DNA of 46,471 bases, from the NCBI GenBank assembly GCA_013215095.1, contig JABSPM010000100.1, positions 1 through 46,471 on the forward strand. The letters are read 5' to 3'. Position numbers and translations under genes: made by a program. Below, in pieces: positions 17,173 through 25,143 of this stretch. Below the pieces are notes generated by a model. That model did not search any database. It had not been told where the DNA came from and saw only the letters and a program-made list of their open reading frames with translations. Each line of letters opens with the position of its first letter. Position 1 is the stretch's first letter. Source of the DNA: Flavobacteriaceae bacterium (lineage in GTDB: Bacteria; Bacteroidota; Bacteroidia; Flavobacteriales; Flavobacteriaceae).

Positions 17173-17811
17173 ATGCATATCATTACCGATAAGATAGAAT
17201 TCCCACATTTAGACTCGGCTACTCAAGATGGCTTATTAGCTATTGGAGGCGATTTGTCTGTAGAACGCTTGTTGTTAGCTTATAAAATAGGAGTTTTTCC
17301 TTGGTTTGAAATTGATCAACCACTTTTGTGGTGGGCGCCAGACCCCCGTTTTGTGTTGTATCCCGAAGATTTAAAGGTGTCTAAAAGTATGCGTCAACTT
17401 TTTCGAAAACATACATTTAGAGTAAGTTATAACCAAGCATTTGAAAAGGTCATTCAAAAATGTGCAATCATTTCTAGAAAAGACCAAGAAGGAACCTGGA
17501 TTACACAACACATGATAGAAGCATATTGTAGGTTACACGAATTGGGATTTGCAAAATCTGTTGAAGTCTGGAAAGATGATCAGTTGGTAGGAGGTTTATA
17601 TGGGGTGGATTTAAATAATGGGGTGTTTTGTGGCGAAAGTATGTTTGCTCAGGTTAGTAATGCAAGTAAATATGGTTTCATTAGTTTTGTTCAGCAGTCC
17701 AAATATAAATTGATAGATTGCCAAATGCGCACAAAGCATTTGGAAAGTTTAGGTGGAAAGCATATATCTAGAGCAAGATTTGTGAAATTATTAAATTCAG
17801 AAAACTCATAA
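17173..17811 (+). CDS. aat: leucyl/phenylalanyl-tRNA--protein transferase
   Basis: Adds Leu or Phe from aminoacyl-tRNA to proteins with N-terminal Arg or Lys, marking them for ClpS/ClpAP. The 212-residue protein has the family hallmarks DGLLAIGGDLSVERLLLAY, GVFPWF, LLWWAPDPR, GTWIT, the central VEVW...LVGGLYGV and the C-terminal DCQMRTKHLESLGG. It begins its own unit after the terminator at 17031-17066 and lies 45 bases before the PPK2 pair. Confidence 0.95.
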   Translation: MHIITDKIEFPHLDSATQDGLLAIGGDLSVERLLLAYKIGVFPWFEIDQPLLWWAPDPRFVLYPEDLKVSKSMRQLFRKHTFRVSYNQAFEKVIQKCAIISRKDQEGTWITQHMIEAYCRLHELGFAKSVEVWKDDQLVGGLYGVDLNNGVFCGESMFAQVSNASKYGFISFVQQSKYKLIDCQMRTKHLESLGGKHISRARFVKLLNSENS

Positions 17812-17856
17812 AATCAAATAAAAAAGCAGATATTAGCGAAACTTAATCCAACTAAT

Positions 17857-18705
17857 ATGCTTACAAGAGAAGACTTTGAGAAATCTTCGGATAGGGAAGA
17901 ATTTTTGAACATTATTAAATCAAAACTCCCAGAAAAACGGTTGAATGACTTATTGGCTACTGTAGCGTATGAGAAAGATCTGCTTAAGCTTCAGGCAGAA
18001 TTAGTACATTTGCAACAGTGGGTAGCCAAACATAGAAAACGGGTATGCGTTATTTTTGAAGGTAGGGATGCCGCAGGAAAAGGTGGTGCAATTAGAAGGT
18101 TTACAGAGCATTTAAACCCACGTTCTATGCGGGTAGTAGCATTGACTAAGCCTACAGATGTTGAGAAAGGACAGTGGTATTTTAGGAGATATATTAAAGA
18201 ACTTCCAAATCCAGGTGAAATCGTCTTCTTTGATAGAAGTTGGTATAATAGGGCAGTAGTAGAACCTGTTATGAGGTTTTGTAATGAGCACCAATACAAA
18301 AAGTTTATGGTACAAGTGCCAGAATTTGAACATATGCTGTATGAAGATGGAGTGATTATTATTAAATTTTGGTTTTCAATTTCTAAAGACGAACAAGAAC
18401 GTCGGTTCAATGCTCGAATAGAAAACCCATTAAAACAATGGAAATTTAGCGAGGTGGATAGAGAGGGACAAAGACTTTGGGATAAATATACCTACTACAA
18501 AGAACAAATGTTTAGTAAAACGCATACGACATTTAGTCCTTGGATTATTATAAAAACAAATATAAAAAAGGAAGCAAGATTGGAGAGTATACGTTATGTC
18601 TTATCTAAATTTGATTATGAAGGCAAAGGCAATTCGGGAACTACAACATTGCCAGACCCAAATATAGTACAACGCTACCACAGAATGTTAAAACAAATTG
18701 ATTGA
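17857..18705 (+). CDS. ppk2: polyphosphate kinase 2, first tandem copy
   Basis: PPK2 enzymes use polyphosphate to phosphorylate nucleoside mono- or diphosphates. This 282-residue single-domain copy has Walker A GRDAAGKGG at residues 69-77, the lid-side RFTEHLNPRSMRVVALTKP, and Walker B FFDRSWYNR from residue 124. The PPK2 fold is complete. Whether it is class I (NDP) or another class cannot be fixed by eye, although the Asp126-Arg127 and WYFRRY features fit class I. The next PPK2 gene starts one base after its stop. Confidence 0.9.
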   Translation: MLTREDFEKSSDREEFLNIIKSKLPEKRLNDLLATVAYEKDLLKLQAELVHLQQWVAKHRKRVCVIFEGRDAAGKGGAIRRFTEHLNPRSMRVVALTKPTDVEKGQWYFRRYIKELPNPGEIVFFDRSWYNRAVVEPVMRFCNEHQYKKFMVQVPEFEHMLYEDGVIIIKFWFSISKDEQERRFNARIENPLKQWKFSEVDREGQRLWDKYTYYKEQMFSKTHTTFSPWIIIKTNIKKEARLESIRYVLSKFDYEGKGNSGTTTLPDPNIVQRYHRMLKQID

Positions 18706-18706
18706 T

Positions 18707-19510
18707 ATGGGATTGTCAGATAAAAGTTTAAAACGACTAAATACCAAAAAGGGTATAAAATACTTTTTGATGGAAGAGGATATGACCCCAGCAAAAGCAG
18801 TTAGAATTGTCAATTACGAAACACAGTTAAAGCGTTTACAAGTAGAACTAATAAAATTACAGCAATGGGTAGAGCGCTCTAAGGAAAAGGTGGTTATTAT
18901 TTTTGAAGGTAGAGATGCGGCTGGTAAAGGTGGAGCTATTCGTAGAATTACACAGCATTTGAATCCTCGTGAATTTAGAGTCGTAGCTTTGCCAAAACCA
19001 ACGGAAGAAGAAAAAGGAGAATGGTATTTTCAACGTTATATCAATAACTTGCCTAGAGCAGGAAAGATTGTGTTCTTTGATAGAAGCTGGTATAATAGAG
19101 CCGTAGTAGAACCTGTAAATGGATTCTGCACAGAAGAAGAATACCAGATTTTTATGAGTCAGGTAAACGAGTTTGAACGTATGATTATTACATCTGGTAC
19201 ACGATTGATTAAGTTTTATTTTTCCATCTCTAAAAGTGAGCAAGCCAAGCGTTTTGAAGATATAAAATCAAGTCCCTTAAAAAAATGGAAGTTTAGTGAT
19301 GTTGACCGAAGAGCTTTAGAACTATGGGATGATTATACAGCCTATAGAGAAAAAATGTTTGAAAAAACCAATACCGAAATTGCCCCGTGGATTATTATTA
19401 AAGCCAATAGAAAAAGTACAGCACGAGTGGAAGCGATGCAGCATATTTTGGATTTGATGCCTTACGAAAAAAAGGAGGATACATTTTTAGGAGATAAATT
19501 AACGCTTTAA
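18707..19510 (+). CDS. ppk2: polyphosphate kinase 2, second tandem copy
   Basis: A paralogue of the preceding gene, 267 residues. Walker A is GRDAAGKGG at residues 68-76 and Walker B FFDRSWYNR starts at 123. The N-terminal 50 residues (MGLSDKSLKRLNTKKGIKYF onward) differ strongly from copy one, while the core aligns closely throughout. The ATG lies one base after the first stop. A TTG start 9 bases earlier is possible. The different N-termini suggest that the two copies have split roles, in nucleotide preference or oligomer contacts, rather than being a recent duplication. It ends eight bases from the convergent tag gene. Confidence 0.9.
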   Translation: MGLSDKSLKRLNTKKGIKYFLMEEDMTPAKAVRIVNYETQLKRLQVELIKLQQWVERSKEKVVIIFEGRDAAGKGGAIRRITQHLNPREFRVVALPKPTEEEKGEWYFQRYINNLPRAGKIVFFDRSWYNRAVVEPVNGFCTEEEYQIFMSQVNEFERMIITSGTRLIKFYFSISKSEQAKRFEDIKSSPLKKWKFSDVDRRALELWDDYTAYREKMFEKTNTEIAPWIIIKANRKSTARVEAMQHILDLMPYEKKEDTFLGDKLTL

Positions 19511-19517
19511 GCGGAGA

Positions 19518-20081
19518 TTAAACCTTATGGTATCTAAAACAATTTACCTCATGATCATTAACTAGACCCGTAGCTTGCATAAAAGCATATACTACTGTAG
19601 TTCCAACAAATTTAAATCCCCGCTGTTTGAGGTCTTTACTTATAGCTGTGCTTAAAGGTGTATTGGCGGGTGCATTGTTGTAGTTCTTAAAGGTATTCTT
19701 AATGGGTGTTCCGTTAACAAATGCCCAAATATATGTGCTGAAACTTCCAAATTCTTCTTGAACTTTAATAAAAGCTCGCGCATTTGTAACCGCAGCATTT
19801 ACTTTGAGTTTGTTTCTGATAATACCAACATCACTCAACAAGTGCTTAATCTTATCCAAGTCATAAGTCGCTATCATGTTATAGTCAAAATCATCAAACG
19901 ATTTTCTGAAATTTTCACGTTTTTTAAGCACCGTAATCCAACTTAGGCCAGCTTGAAACGTTTCTAAAATTAAAAATTCAAATAGCGTGCTGTCGTCATA
20001 AACAGGAACACCCCATTCTTTGTCATGATAAGCCTCGTATAACGGGTCGCTAATACACCAACCGCATCTGTCTTTTTCCAT
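19518..20081 (-). CDS. tag: DNA-3-methyladenine glycosylase I
   Basis: Removes 3-methyladenine from alkylated DNA. The 187-residue protein starts with the zinc-site region CGWCISDPLYEAYHDKEWG, continues with FEFLILETFQAGLSW (HhH glycosylase core) and ends with the zinc ligands around NDHEVNCFRYH. All diagnostic parts of the Tag family are present. It is a single gene on the minus strand and complements ada at 10435-11505, although the two are not linked. Confidence 0.95.
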   Translation of the reverse strand: MEKDRCGWCISDPLYEAYHDKEWGVPVYDDSTLFEFLILETFQAGLSWITVLKKRENFRKSFDDFDYNMIATYDLDKIKHLLSDVGIIRNKLKVNAAVTNARAFIKVQEEFGSFSTYIWAFVNGTPIKNTFKNYNNAPANTPLSTAISKDLKQRGFKFVGTTVVYAFMQATGLVNDHEVNCFRYHKV

Positions 20082-20175
20082 AATTGTAAGGTTTTGAAAA
20101 ACGGACTACTAATGTAATGATTGTTGCGCAGTTTGTGAGTAAGAACTATTAATTTTGACGAAATTAAAAAAGGAA

Positions 20176-20784
20176 ATGATTGAAGAGTCTAACTTAAAAG
20201 CATTATTGGAATCTGGCCTAGCTAAAAGTATGTCTTATAAAGATTATAGAGATATGGTAGCAAAATTAGTTGAAGAAAATGGAACTACAGGAGTCAATTC
20301 AACACAAGACTTAGTAGCGTACACAAAGATGAATAATAGCAGGATGAAGCGCTGGGATAAAACTCTTAAGCTATCCGAGGATGCAGTGTCTAAAATTGTG
20401 AAGAATACTAAAACGATGACTTGGTTGGTGCTAACAGAGAGTTGGTGCGGTGATGCAGCACACATAATGCCTGTATTGCATAAAGTTGCTGAGCAAAATG
20501 ACAATATTGATTTCAAAGTTGTGCTGCGAGATGAAAATACAGCTTTAATAGACGCTTTTTTAACCAATGGAGGACGGTCAATTCCAAAATTGATTGTTAT
20601 AGATAATACCACTAACACTGTTATAGATACCTTTGGTCCTAGACCAAGTACGGCTGCACAAATGGCAATAGCATATAAAAATGAACACGGACAATTAACG
20701 CCAGAATTTAAAGAAGATTTACAGCGCTGGTATAATAAAGATAAAGGACAGACTGTGGTTACCGATGTACTGCGTTTGTTCTAA
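20176..20784 (+). CDS. thioredoxin family protein with a single active-site Cys
   Basis: A 202-residue cytosolic protein with a thioredoxin fold. The active-site position reads ESWCGDAAH, so only the first cysteine (Cys91) of the CxxC pair is present. This variant is typical of a Bacteroidota/Bacillota subfamily. The cis-Pro region is GGRSIPKLIV. The first 75 residues are helical and specific to the subfamily. An ATG start at 20176 is preferred, but a TTG at 20155 would add seven residues. With one cysteine it cannot be a normal disulfide reductase. A monothiol or bacillithiol-like role is a guess. Confidence 0.82.
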   Translation: MIEESNLKALLESGLAKSMSYKDYRDMVAKLVEENGTTGVNSTQDLVAYTKMNNSRMKRWDKTLKLSEDAVSKIVKNTKTMTWLVLTESWCGDAAHIMPVLHKVAEQNDNIDFKVVLRDENTALIDAFLTNGGRSIPKLIVIDNTTNTVIDTFGPRPSTAAQMAIAYKNEHGQLTPEFKEDLQRWYNKDKGQTVVTDVLRLF

Positions 20785-20950
20785 ATATGTCTATACCAGG
20801 GTCAATTAATATAGCTTCATAATGACGTTGAACACCCATTTTCTGGTGTGTTAACTTCTAATAAAATAACATAATAACTTATATCTCATAACTGTTATGA
20901 GCTGCAATTAGTTTTAGTATTTAGCGAATTATATTTTGTTAAAAAAATAT

Positions 20951-20969
20951 AACGCAATTGTGTTGCGTT
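20951..20969 (+). promoter_or_regulatory. palindromic operator 1 upstream of the MerC-like gene
   Basis: AACGCAATTGTGTTGCGTT is a perfect 7-5-7 inverted repeat. Its core GCAA-N5-TTGC is repeated with the same spacing at 20990-21004. It covers the TTG at 20963-20965 that can act as the -33 element. Confidence 0.65.
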
Positions 20970-20991
20970 TAAATAATCTGTTTTATATTTG
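20963..20991 (+). promoter_or_regulatory. promoter of the MerC-like operon
   Basis: TTG at 20963-20965, an 18-base spacer and TATATTTG at 20984-20991 match the Bacteroidota promoter pattern TTG-N(17-19)-TAnnTTTG. Both elements touch palindromes, so a bound repressor would block polymerase. Confidence 0.65.
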
Positions 20992-21004
20992 CAACATTGT
21001 TGCA
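20990..21004 (+). promoter_or_regulatory. palindromic operator 2 upstream of the MerC-like gene
   Basis: TGCAACATTGTTGCA is a perfect 6-3-6 inverted repeat containing GCAA-N5-TTGC, as in operator 1. It overlaps the last two bases of the -7 element and the likely transcription start. Confidence 0.65.
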
Positions 21005-21022
21005 TCTAATGATAAGAATTTA

Positions 21023-21427
21023 ATGAATAGTGTTATAAAAAAAGCAGATACTTTTGGTGTTGTATCTGGTGCACTTTGCATGGTACATTGTATAGCGACG
21101 CCTTTTCTTTTTGTGGTGCATACTTGCGCCGCTGGTGGTTGTGCAAACGCTCCAGTATGGTGGAAGAGTTTGGATTACTTCTTCTTGGTTGTTTCGTTTT
21201 TTGCGATATATCGCTCGGTAAAAACCACATCGAAACGGTTTGTGATATACGCCTTGTGGGTAAATTGGGCATTACTAGGGATTATTTTAATTAATGAAAA
21301 ATTCAATGTTGTACCATTGTCAGGATTTGCAATATATGTTCCTGCAATGGCGCTAGTAGTGTTGCATTTGTACAACCAAAACTTTTGCAAATGCAATACA
21401 GATGGGTATTGCGTAACATCTCATTAA
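21023..21427 (+). CDS. MerC domain membrane protein
   Basis: A 134-residue protein with four hydrophobic segments at about 11-33, 48-64, 73-91 and 97-117. It has the paired cysteines CMVHC (Cys19, Cys23) in the first segment and a Cys-rich end (Cys122, Cys124, Cys130), all in keeping with MerC-type metal transporters. There are no mercury-resistance genes nearby, so Hg transport is unlikely. Zinc or another metal is a better guess, given the metalloregulator-like palindromes over its promoter. Start is set at MNSVIKK, since the upstream in-frame ATG lies in front of the promoter. Two further genes follow in the same direction. Confidence 0.82.
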   Translation: MNSVIKKADTFGVVSGALCMVHCIATPFLFVVHTCAAGGCANAPVWWKSLDYFFLVVSFFAIYRSVKTTSKRFVIYALWVNWALLGIILINEKFNVVPLSGFAIYVPAMALVVLHLYNQNFCKCNTDGYCVTSH

Positions 21428-21465
21428 AACTTTAATATTTTTTACGAAAACTAAATCACAGATAT

Positions 21466-21933
21466 ATGATTACTAAAACACAAGTACAAGAGATACAAGA
21501 CACTTGGGGAGCAGGTGTTGTAAAGATTGGAAGCTTAAAACACGACAGACAAGCTTGTGAAAACTATGCGAGTGCATTTATAGATGAGCTTTATGCTTAT
21601 AAGTATGCACCAGTTCTATTCAAACCAACGAAGTGTGAAGCTGAGCAATTCAGACCTTCAAAAGAAGAAGCTCTATCTTATTTTATTGCCGGAGATGATA
21701 GGGTTTGTAATGAGGATAAAGGCTTTGCTATTCAGCCATGGACAAAGGTGCGTTTTGAAAATTCTAACATCATCTTAGAGGCTGATAGGGCTTTTGCTAT
21801 GGGCAATTATTTTTTTACGGATGAACAAGGACATGAGGTCAAAGTAGAATATACCTTTGGGTATAAGCTGATAGATAACCAATTGAAAATCGATTTGCAC
21901 CATTCTTCATTTCCTTATAGTTCCCATGCGTAA
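21466..21933 (+). CDS. SnoaL/NTF2-like protein
   Basis: A 155-residue protein resembling an NTF2-fold group (CaMKII association-domain like) that databases often mislabel as phosphoribosyl-AMP cyclohydrolase. The blocks ITKTQVQEIQDTWGAGVVKI, YAYKYAPVLFKPTKC, ALSYFIAGDD, GFAIQPWTKVRFEN, AMGNYFFTD and LKIDLHHSSFPYS support this. It has none of the HisI zinc/cyclohydrolase motifs and no his genes nearby. It lies 38 bases after the MerC-like gene and overlaps the next gene by 8 bases, so all three probably share the operator-controlled promoter. Function unknown. Confidence 0.7.
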   Translation: MITKTQVQEIQDTWGAGVVKIGSLKHDRQACENYASAFIDELYAYKYAPVLFKPTKCEAEQFRPSKEEALSYFIAGDDRVCNEDKGFAIQPWTKVRFENSNIILEADRAFAMGNYFFTDEQGHEVKVEYTFGYKLIDNQLKIDLHHSSFPYSSHA

Positions 21934-22423
21934 AACGCTTTTCCTTTTATGTCCGACTGATAATTTAGAACAGATTATTAATCATAGCAGTTCTCATGTG
22001 AATTATTTCTATAGTTCTTTAGGAAATGCTATGCAAATGGATTGTAAAACTATAGCCTGTTTTAAGATCTTAATAAAAAAGCATAAGATTAGTGCCATCT
22101 ATTTTGTATTGGCTAATGATAACAAAATAGTTTGGGATGCTTTAACAAAAAAGTGTTTTTCGGGCATAAGAGGATTAGAAATTCTTTACAGGGATATTGC
22201 TGTCCAACAAAAAGAATCACAACTCTTATGGAGTTCCAAAGTTTCTCATTTTGCAATTATGTCGTATTATCTCAATCACAAAATTGAACTATTACAACAA
22301 AATCTGTCGCAAACAAATGATATGCCATTATTTATAGGAGCCAAAATATATGACCGTAAACAGCATACATTTAAAACGGTTTACTCAGAATTACTTTGTT
22401 TGAGAAGGGAACACTTGAATTGA
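21926..22423 (+). CDS. hypothetical protein of the MerC-like operon
   Basis: A 165-residue protein that I do not recognise. It begins RKTLFLLCPTDNLEQIINHS, is rich in Lys, Ile and Ser and contains ISAIYFVLANDNKIVWDALT. No signal peptide, membrane segment or catalytic motif stands out. Translation is coupled to the NTF2-like gene by an 8-base overlap, which suggests a linked role. Confidence 0.7.
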   Translation: MRKTLFLLCPTDNLEQIINHSSSHVNYFYSSLGNAMQMDCKTIACFKILIKKHKISAIYFVLANDNKIVWDALTKKCFSGIRGLEILYRDIAVQQKESQLLWSSKVSHFAIMSYYLNHKIELLQQNLSQTNDMPLFIGAKIYDRKQHTFKTVYSELLCLRREHLN

Positions 22424-22536
22424 TAATGCCAACAAGTAATAGGTGATTTTCATAATCACGCATGTTAAATTCTAGTTGTTGTTACACCATTTTCCATATG
22501 AAAGTAAGATGACATAAAAAGATGATTTTTTTATAT

Positions 22537-22815
22537 TTAAACTAAAAAATGAAAGCAAAGTTGTAATTGCTTTTTTTTACACTGAAAGAGAAAGGAACTA
22601 TTACGACTGTTTTTGCGACGTTTTAAATGAGCAACCTCCTTTTCTAATGTATGTATGCGCGCCCTTAAAGTCTTAATATCTTCGGACTGTTTTGTCATTA
22701 AGAGAGCTTGCTTAGAAATAATGGTCTGTTGTTTCTTAACAAGTAGTAAGAGTTCGTTGTATGTAGGGCGTTTGCTCAAACCGTCAGATATTTTGGTTAA
22801 AGGTCTATAAAACAA
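22537..22815 (-). pseudogene. IS66-type transposase N-terminal remnant
   Basis: A 92-codon minus frame. The stretch YNELLLLVKKQQTIISKQAL to LEKEVAHLKRRKNSRNSS is a coiled coil ending in the KNSxNSS motif that precedes the PPS repeats of IS66 transposases. After NSS the reading turns into an unrelated Lys/Gln-rich tail, so the catalytic remainder (normally over 400 residues) is gone. I see no terminal inverted repeats. It marks a past insertion next to the MerC-like operon. Confidence 0.6.
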
Positions 22816-23151
22816 TGTTAACTATTCAAAAGAACAGGATGAATTACCAACAGTAATAAAACATCTTACTCACAAATGTTCACAAAACAACTGTTTTTTT
22901 TGCCCCCTCGAAAACCTAAAAAACCAACGTTTATTAATCAAATAAATTGTTGAAAACTCAAAAAAAAATATCTTTAGAACTGATTAGTTACAAGCAGGCT
23001 AAGATAGAAAAATATCCTAGTGTTTTAAAGCGGTGCATTTGAATACAACCTCAACCCTAAAAAAAAATGGGGGTTCAAGGTTGATGTCTTATAAATATAT
23101 AGGTAAAAATGTGAGGTAGCTTGCCAAATGTCCTAGTAATACTTTATGCAC
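22816..23151. other. noncoding gap with imperfect hairpin
   Basis: I see no gene. At 23048-23085 CAACCTCAACCC and GGGGGTTCAAGGTTG can pair imperfectly around an A-rich loop. It lies some 70 bases past the S41 peptidase stop and might end that transcript, although there is no T run after the stem. Confidence 0.4.
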
Positions 23152-24708
23152 CTAGCGTGTTGCGTGTTGTGTTTTGATATGTGATATTAATTGTTCTAAT
23201 TGCGTATCTGATTTTCCTAAAACATGAGTTTCATCCATAGGTATAATAAGGTCTGGTTGTGTTCCGTTGCCATCTAAGGTTTTACCATTTCTCTGAAAAG
23301 ATAACATTGTAGATAATTTAATTTTAATCTTTGAATGTTGGAGTGTGAATTTATGAGAACGACCACTAGATCCGTTTGTAGTTACGCCTGCAATCTTTAC
23401 ATTTGGAAGTCCTTTGAAAACTGATGTGAAAACGGAAGCTGCACTAAAACAATTTTGGTTTACAAGTATATATACTGGAACATCAAATGGTCTTTTGTTC
23501 TTGAGAATCATATAGTGAGGTTCAGAAAATTTATCTGTATCAAATTGGGTTTTACTTGTGTAGTTTTTGTTGAATTGGTCTATCGCTTCTCTATCTTTTT
23601 CATCGAATTGATCACTGTTGTAGGTGTATAAAAAGCGAGAATTCATACCGTCAATAGGAGGCTTGCTTTTTTCGTCTTGTCTTACATATGTTATATTGGC
23701 AACCCAAGGAGATTGTTCGGGTTGTACAAAATAGCCAGATAAGGTATTTAAGATTTCTCTTGTGCCGCCACCATTATTTCGGATGTCAACAATTAGAGCT
23801 TGTGCTGTGCTAAAGCCATCTATGGTCTTAGTAATGTGAGCTTCTAAATCGGTATAGTCATAGTAAGACGCCATATCTGGGATATTAATATATGCAATAG
23901 AGTCCTTTAACCATGTGCTAAGCCTTTCATATTCGAAAGGTTCTCCAAAATACATTTTATCCGAAATGTCTGAGTAAGCTCTAGTTGCCGTGTTTCTCCA
24001 AGATTGTTTTTCAGGAACTAAATTGATATTAAAGGTAGTGTCCTTTTTGCCATTGGTCAAAACAAGTTCAATAGGTATTTCCGCATCATGTCCATTTTTA
24101 TATAGCAATTCACCTATATATCTGATGTCTCTTAGGCCATCGTACAATTTAGAAGCCTTTGGTGCGTTTTTTCTACGATAGGCATACGTCTCAATAAAAT
24201 CATGAAGGGGCATTTTATGTATTTGTTTTAAATAAGGGTATGCTTTAAAAGCGTAGTCATATGTCTCCAGGCCAGGCTCTTTTTTTAAGACCAAAGCTTT
24301 ATCCATAAATGGTGCTAATATGTATGGAAAATATAAGTTTAAGAGCTCTATTTTATCTTCATTAAAATCAGGGTGTCTCGCATAGGCGTGCCTATCTATA
24401 GTTTCTGCAATAATTTTTTCAAATTCATAGGCGAATAAATGCACTTCTATAGAGTCATGCTGTTTAATCGTTTGTTCTAATATTTCTAGATGTTCATATA
24501 CTTCAGGATTTGAAACTTGAACGTATGAGGACTTGCGTTCCAAAATAGTTTTAAATTCATTAAAATCTTCAAGTGCTCGTGCTTGATGTATTTTTTGAAA
24601 AGAATACTTATTGGTTAGGAGTGCTTTATGTTTTTGATGCCAAATAACTCCGATAATAGTAGTAATAACTGCACTAATAGAAATTATAAATAAAAAGTTT
24701 TTTTTCAT
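23152..24708 (-). CDS. S41 family peptidase (C-terminal processing protease group)
   Basis: A 518-residue protein with an N-terminal membrane anchor (residues 4-23), probably facing the periplasm. The S41 core is evident: DIRNNGGG at 308-315 and the nucleophile region NQNCFSAASVFTSVFKG at 417-433, with Ser422 or Ser425 and Lys432 as candidate catalytic residues, then GVTTNGSSGRSHKFTL, LDGNGTQPD and a C-terminal helix. The first 230 residues are helical and specific. A clear PDZ domain is not seen. It stands alone, and its substrate is unknown. Confidence 0.85.
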   Translation of the reverse strand: MKKNFLFIISISAVITTIIGVIWHQKHKALLTNKYSFQKIHQARALEDFNEFKTILERKSSYVQVSNPEVYEHLEILEQTIKQHDSIEVHLFAYEFEKIIAETIDRHAYARHPDFNEDKIELLNLYFPYILAPFMDKALVLKKEPGLETYDYAFKAYPYLKQIHKMPLHDFIETYAYRRKNAPKASKLYDGLRDIRYIGELLYKNGHDAEIPIELVLTNGKKDTTFNINLVPEKQSWRNTATRAYSDISDKMYFGEPFEYERLSTWLKDSIAYINIPDMASYYDYTDLEAHITKTIDGFSTAQALIVDIRNNGGGTREILNTLSGYFVQPEQSPWVANITYVRQDEKSKPPIDGMNSRFLYTYNSDQFDEKDREAIDQFNKNYTSKTQFDTDKFSEPHYMILKNKRPFDVPVYILVNQNCFSAASVFTSVFKGLPNVKIAGVTTNGSSGRSHKFTLQHSKIKIKLSTMLSFQRNGKTLDGNGTQPDLIIPMDETHVLGKSDTQLEQLISHIKTQHATR

Positions 24709-25099
24709 AGTTTCTTATGTTCTTTATCAGTGTTTTTAGAGATAGGCTAATATAATATAATTTGCATGAATACATGAATTGTAAATCAAAGGAAACTATA
24801 TGATTTTGAGTGAGTATTATTGTTGTTATCAAGTCCTAGATATGCTGTGAGTATTTCTGAAAATAAAACATAACTTGTTTGTTCGGTGTTAGTGAAAATA
24901 CATGATTTGAGGGTTGAAATGGGTTCTAGAAGTGTTTGTCGAATATTCAAAATAGCGGTTTTTTTATGACAAAATACTTTGTTGGAGATGTGACAGTGTC
25001 TTAATATGTTGGTGTGTGTTTTTCTAATGTAATTTAAAAGGACTTATAGTTCATCTATTCATGGTTTTTATGAATGTAACTAGGTTGTTTAAATAAAAA
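24709..25099. other. noncoding gap between S41 peptidase and metK
   Basis: About 390 bases of AT-rich sequence. I see no gene, repeat or hairpin here. Confidence 0.5.
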
Positions 25100-25122
25100 A
25101 AAGTCACCTATAAGGCGACTTT
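25100..25122 (-). terminator. intrinsic terminator of metK
   Basis: Read on the minus strand, AAAGTCGCC and GGTGACTTT pair with one G-U pair and are followed by T residues. On the plus strand the same position is an A-C mismatch, so the structure favours minus-strand transcripts, as needed for metK. Confidence 0.85.
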
Positions 25123-25143
25123 TATCCGTATTTTCAACTAAAA

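Noticed and set aside
20827-20850. Hairpin after the thioredoxin-like gene as terminator
   Set aside because: The stem AACACC/GGTGTGTT is short and imperfect and lacks a T run.
21033-21396. Several open frames on both strands over the MerC-like gene
   Set aside because: They are shadows of the MerC-like frame, which alone has a promoter, family motifs and membrane pattern.
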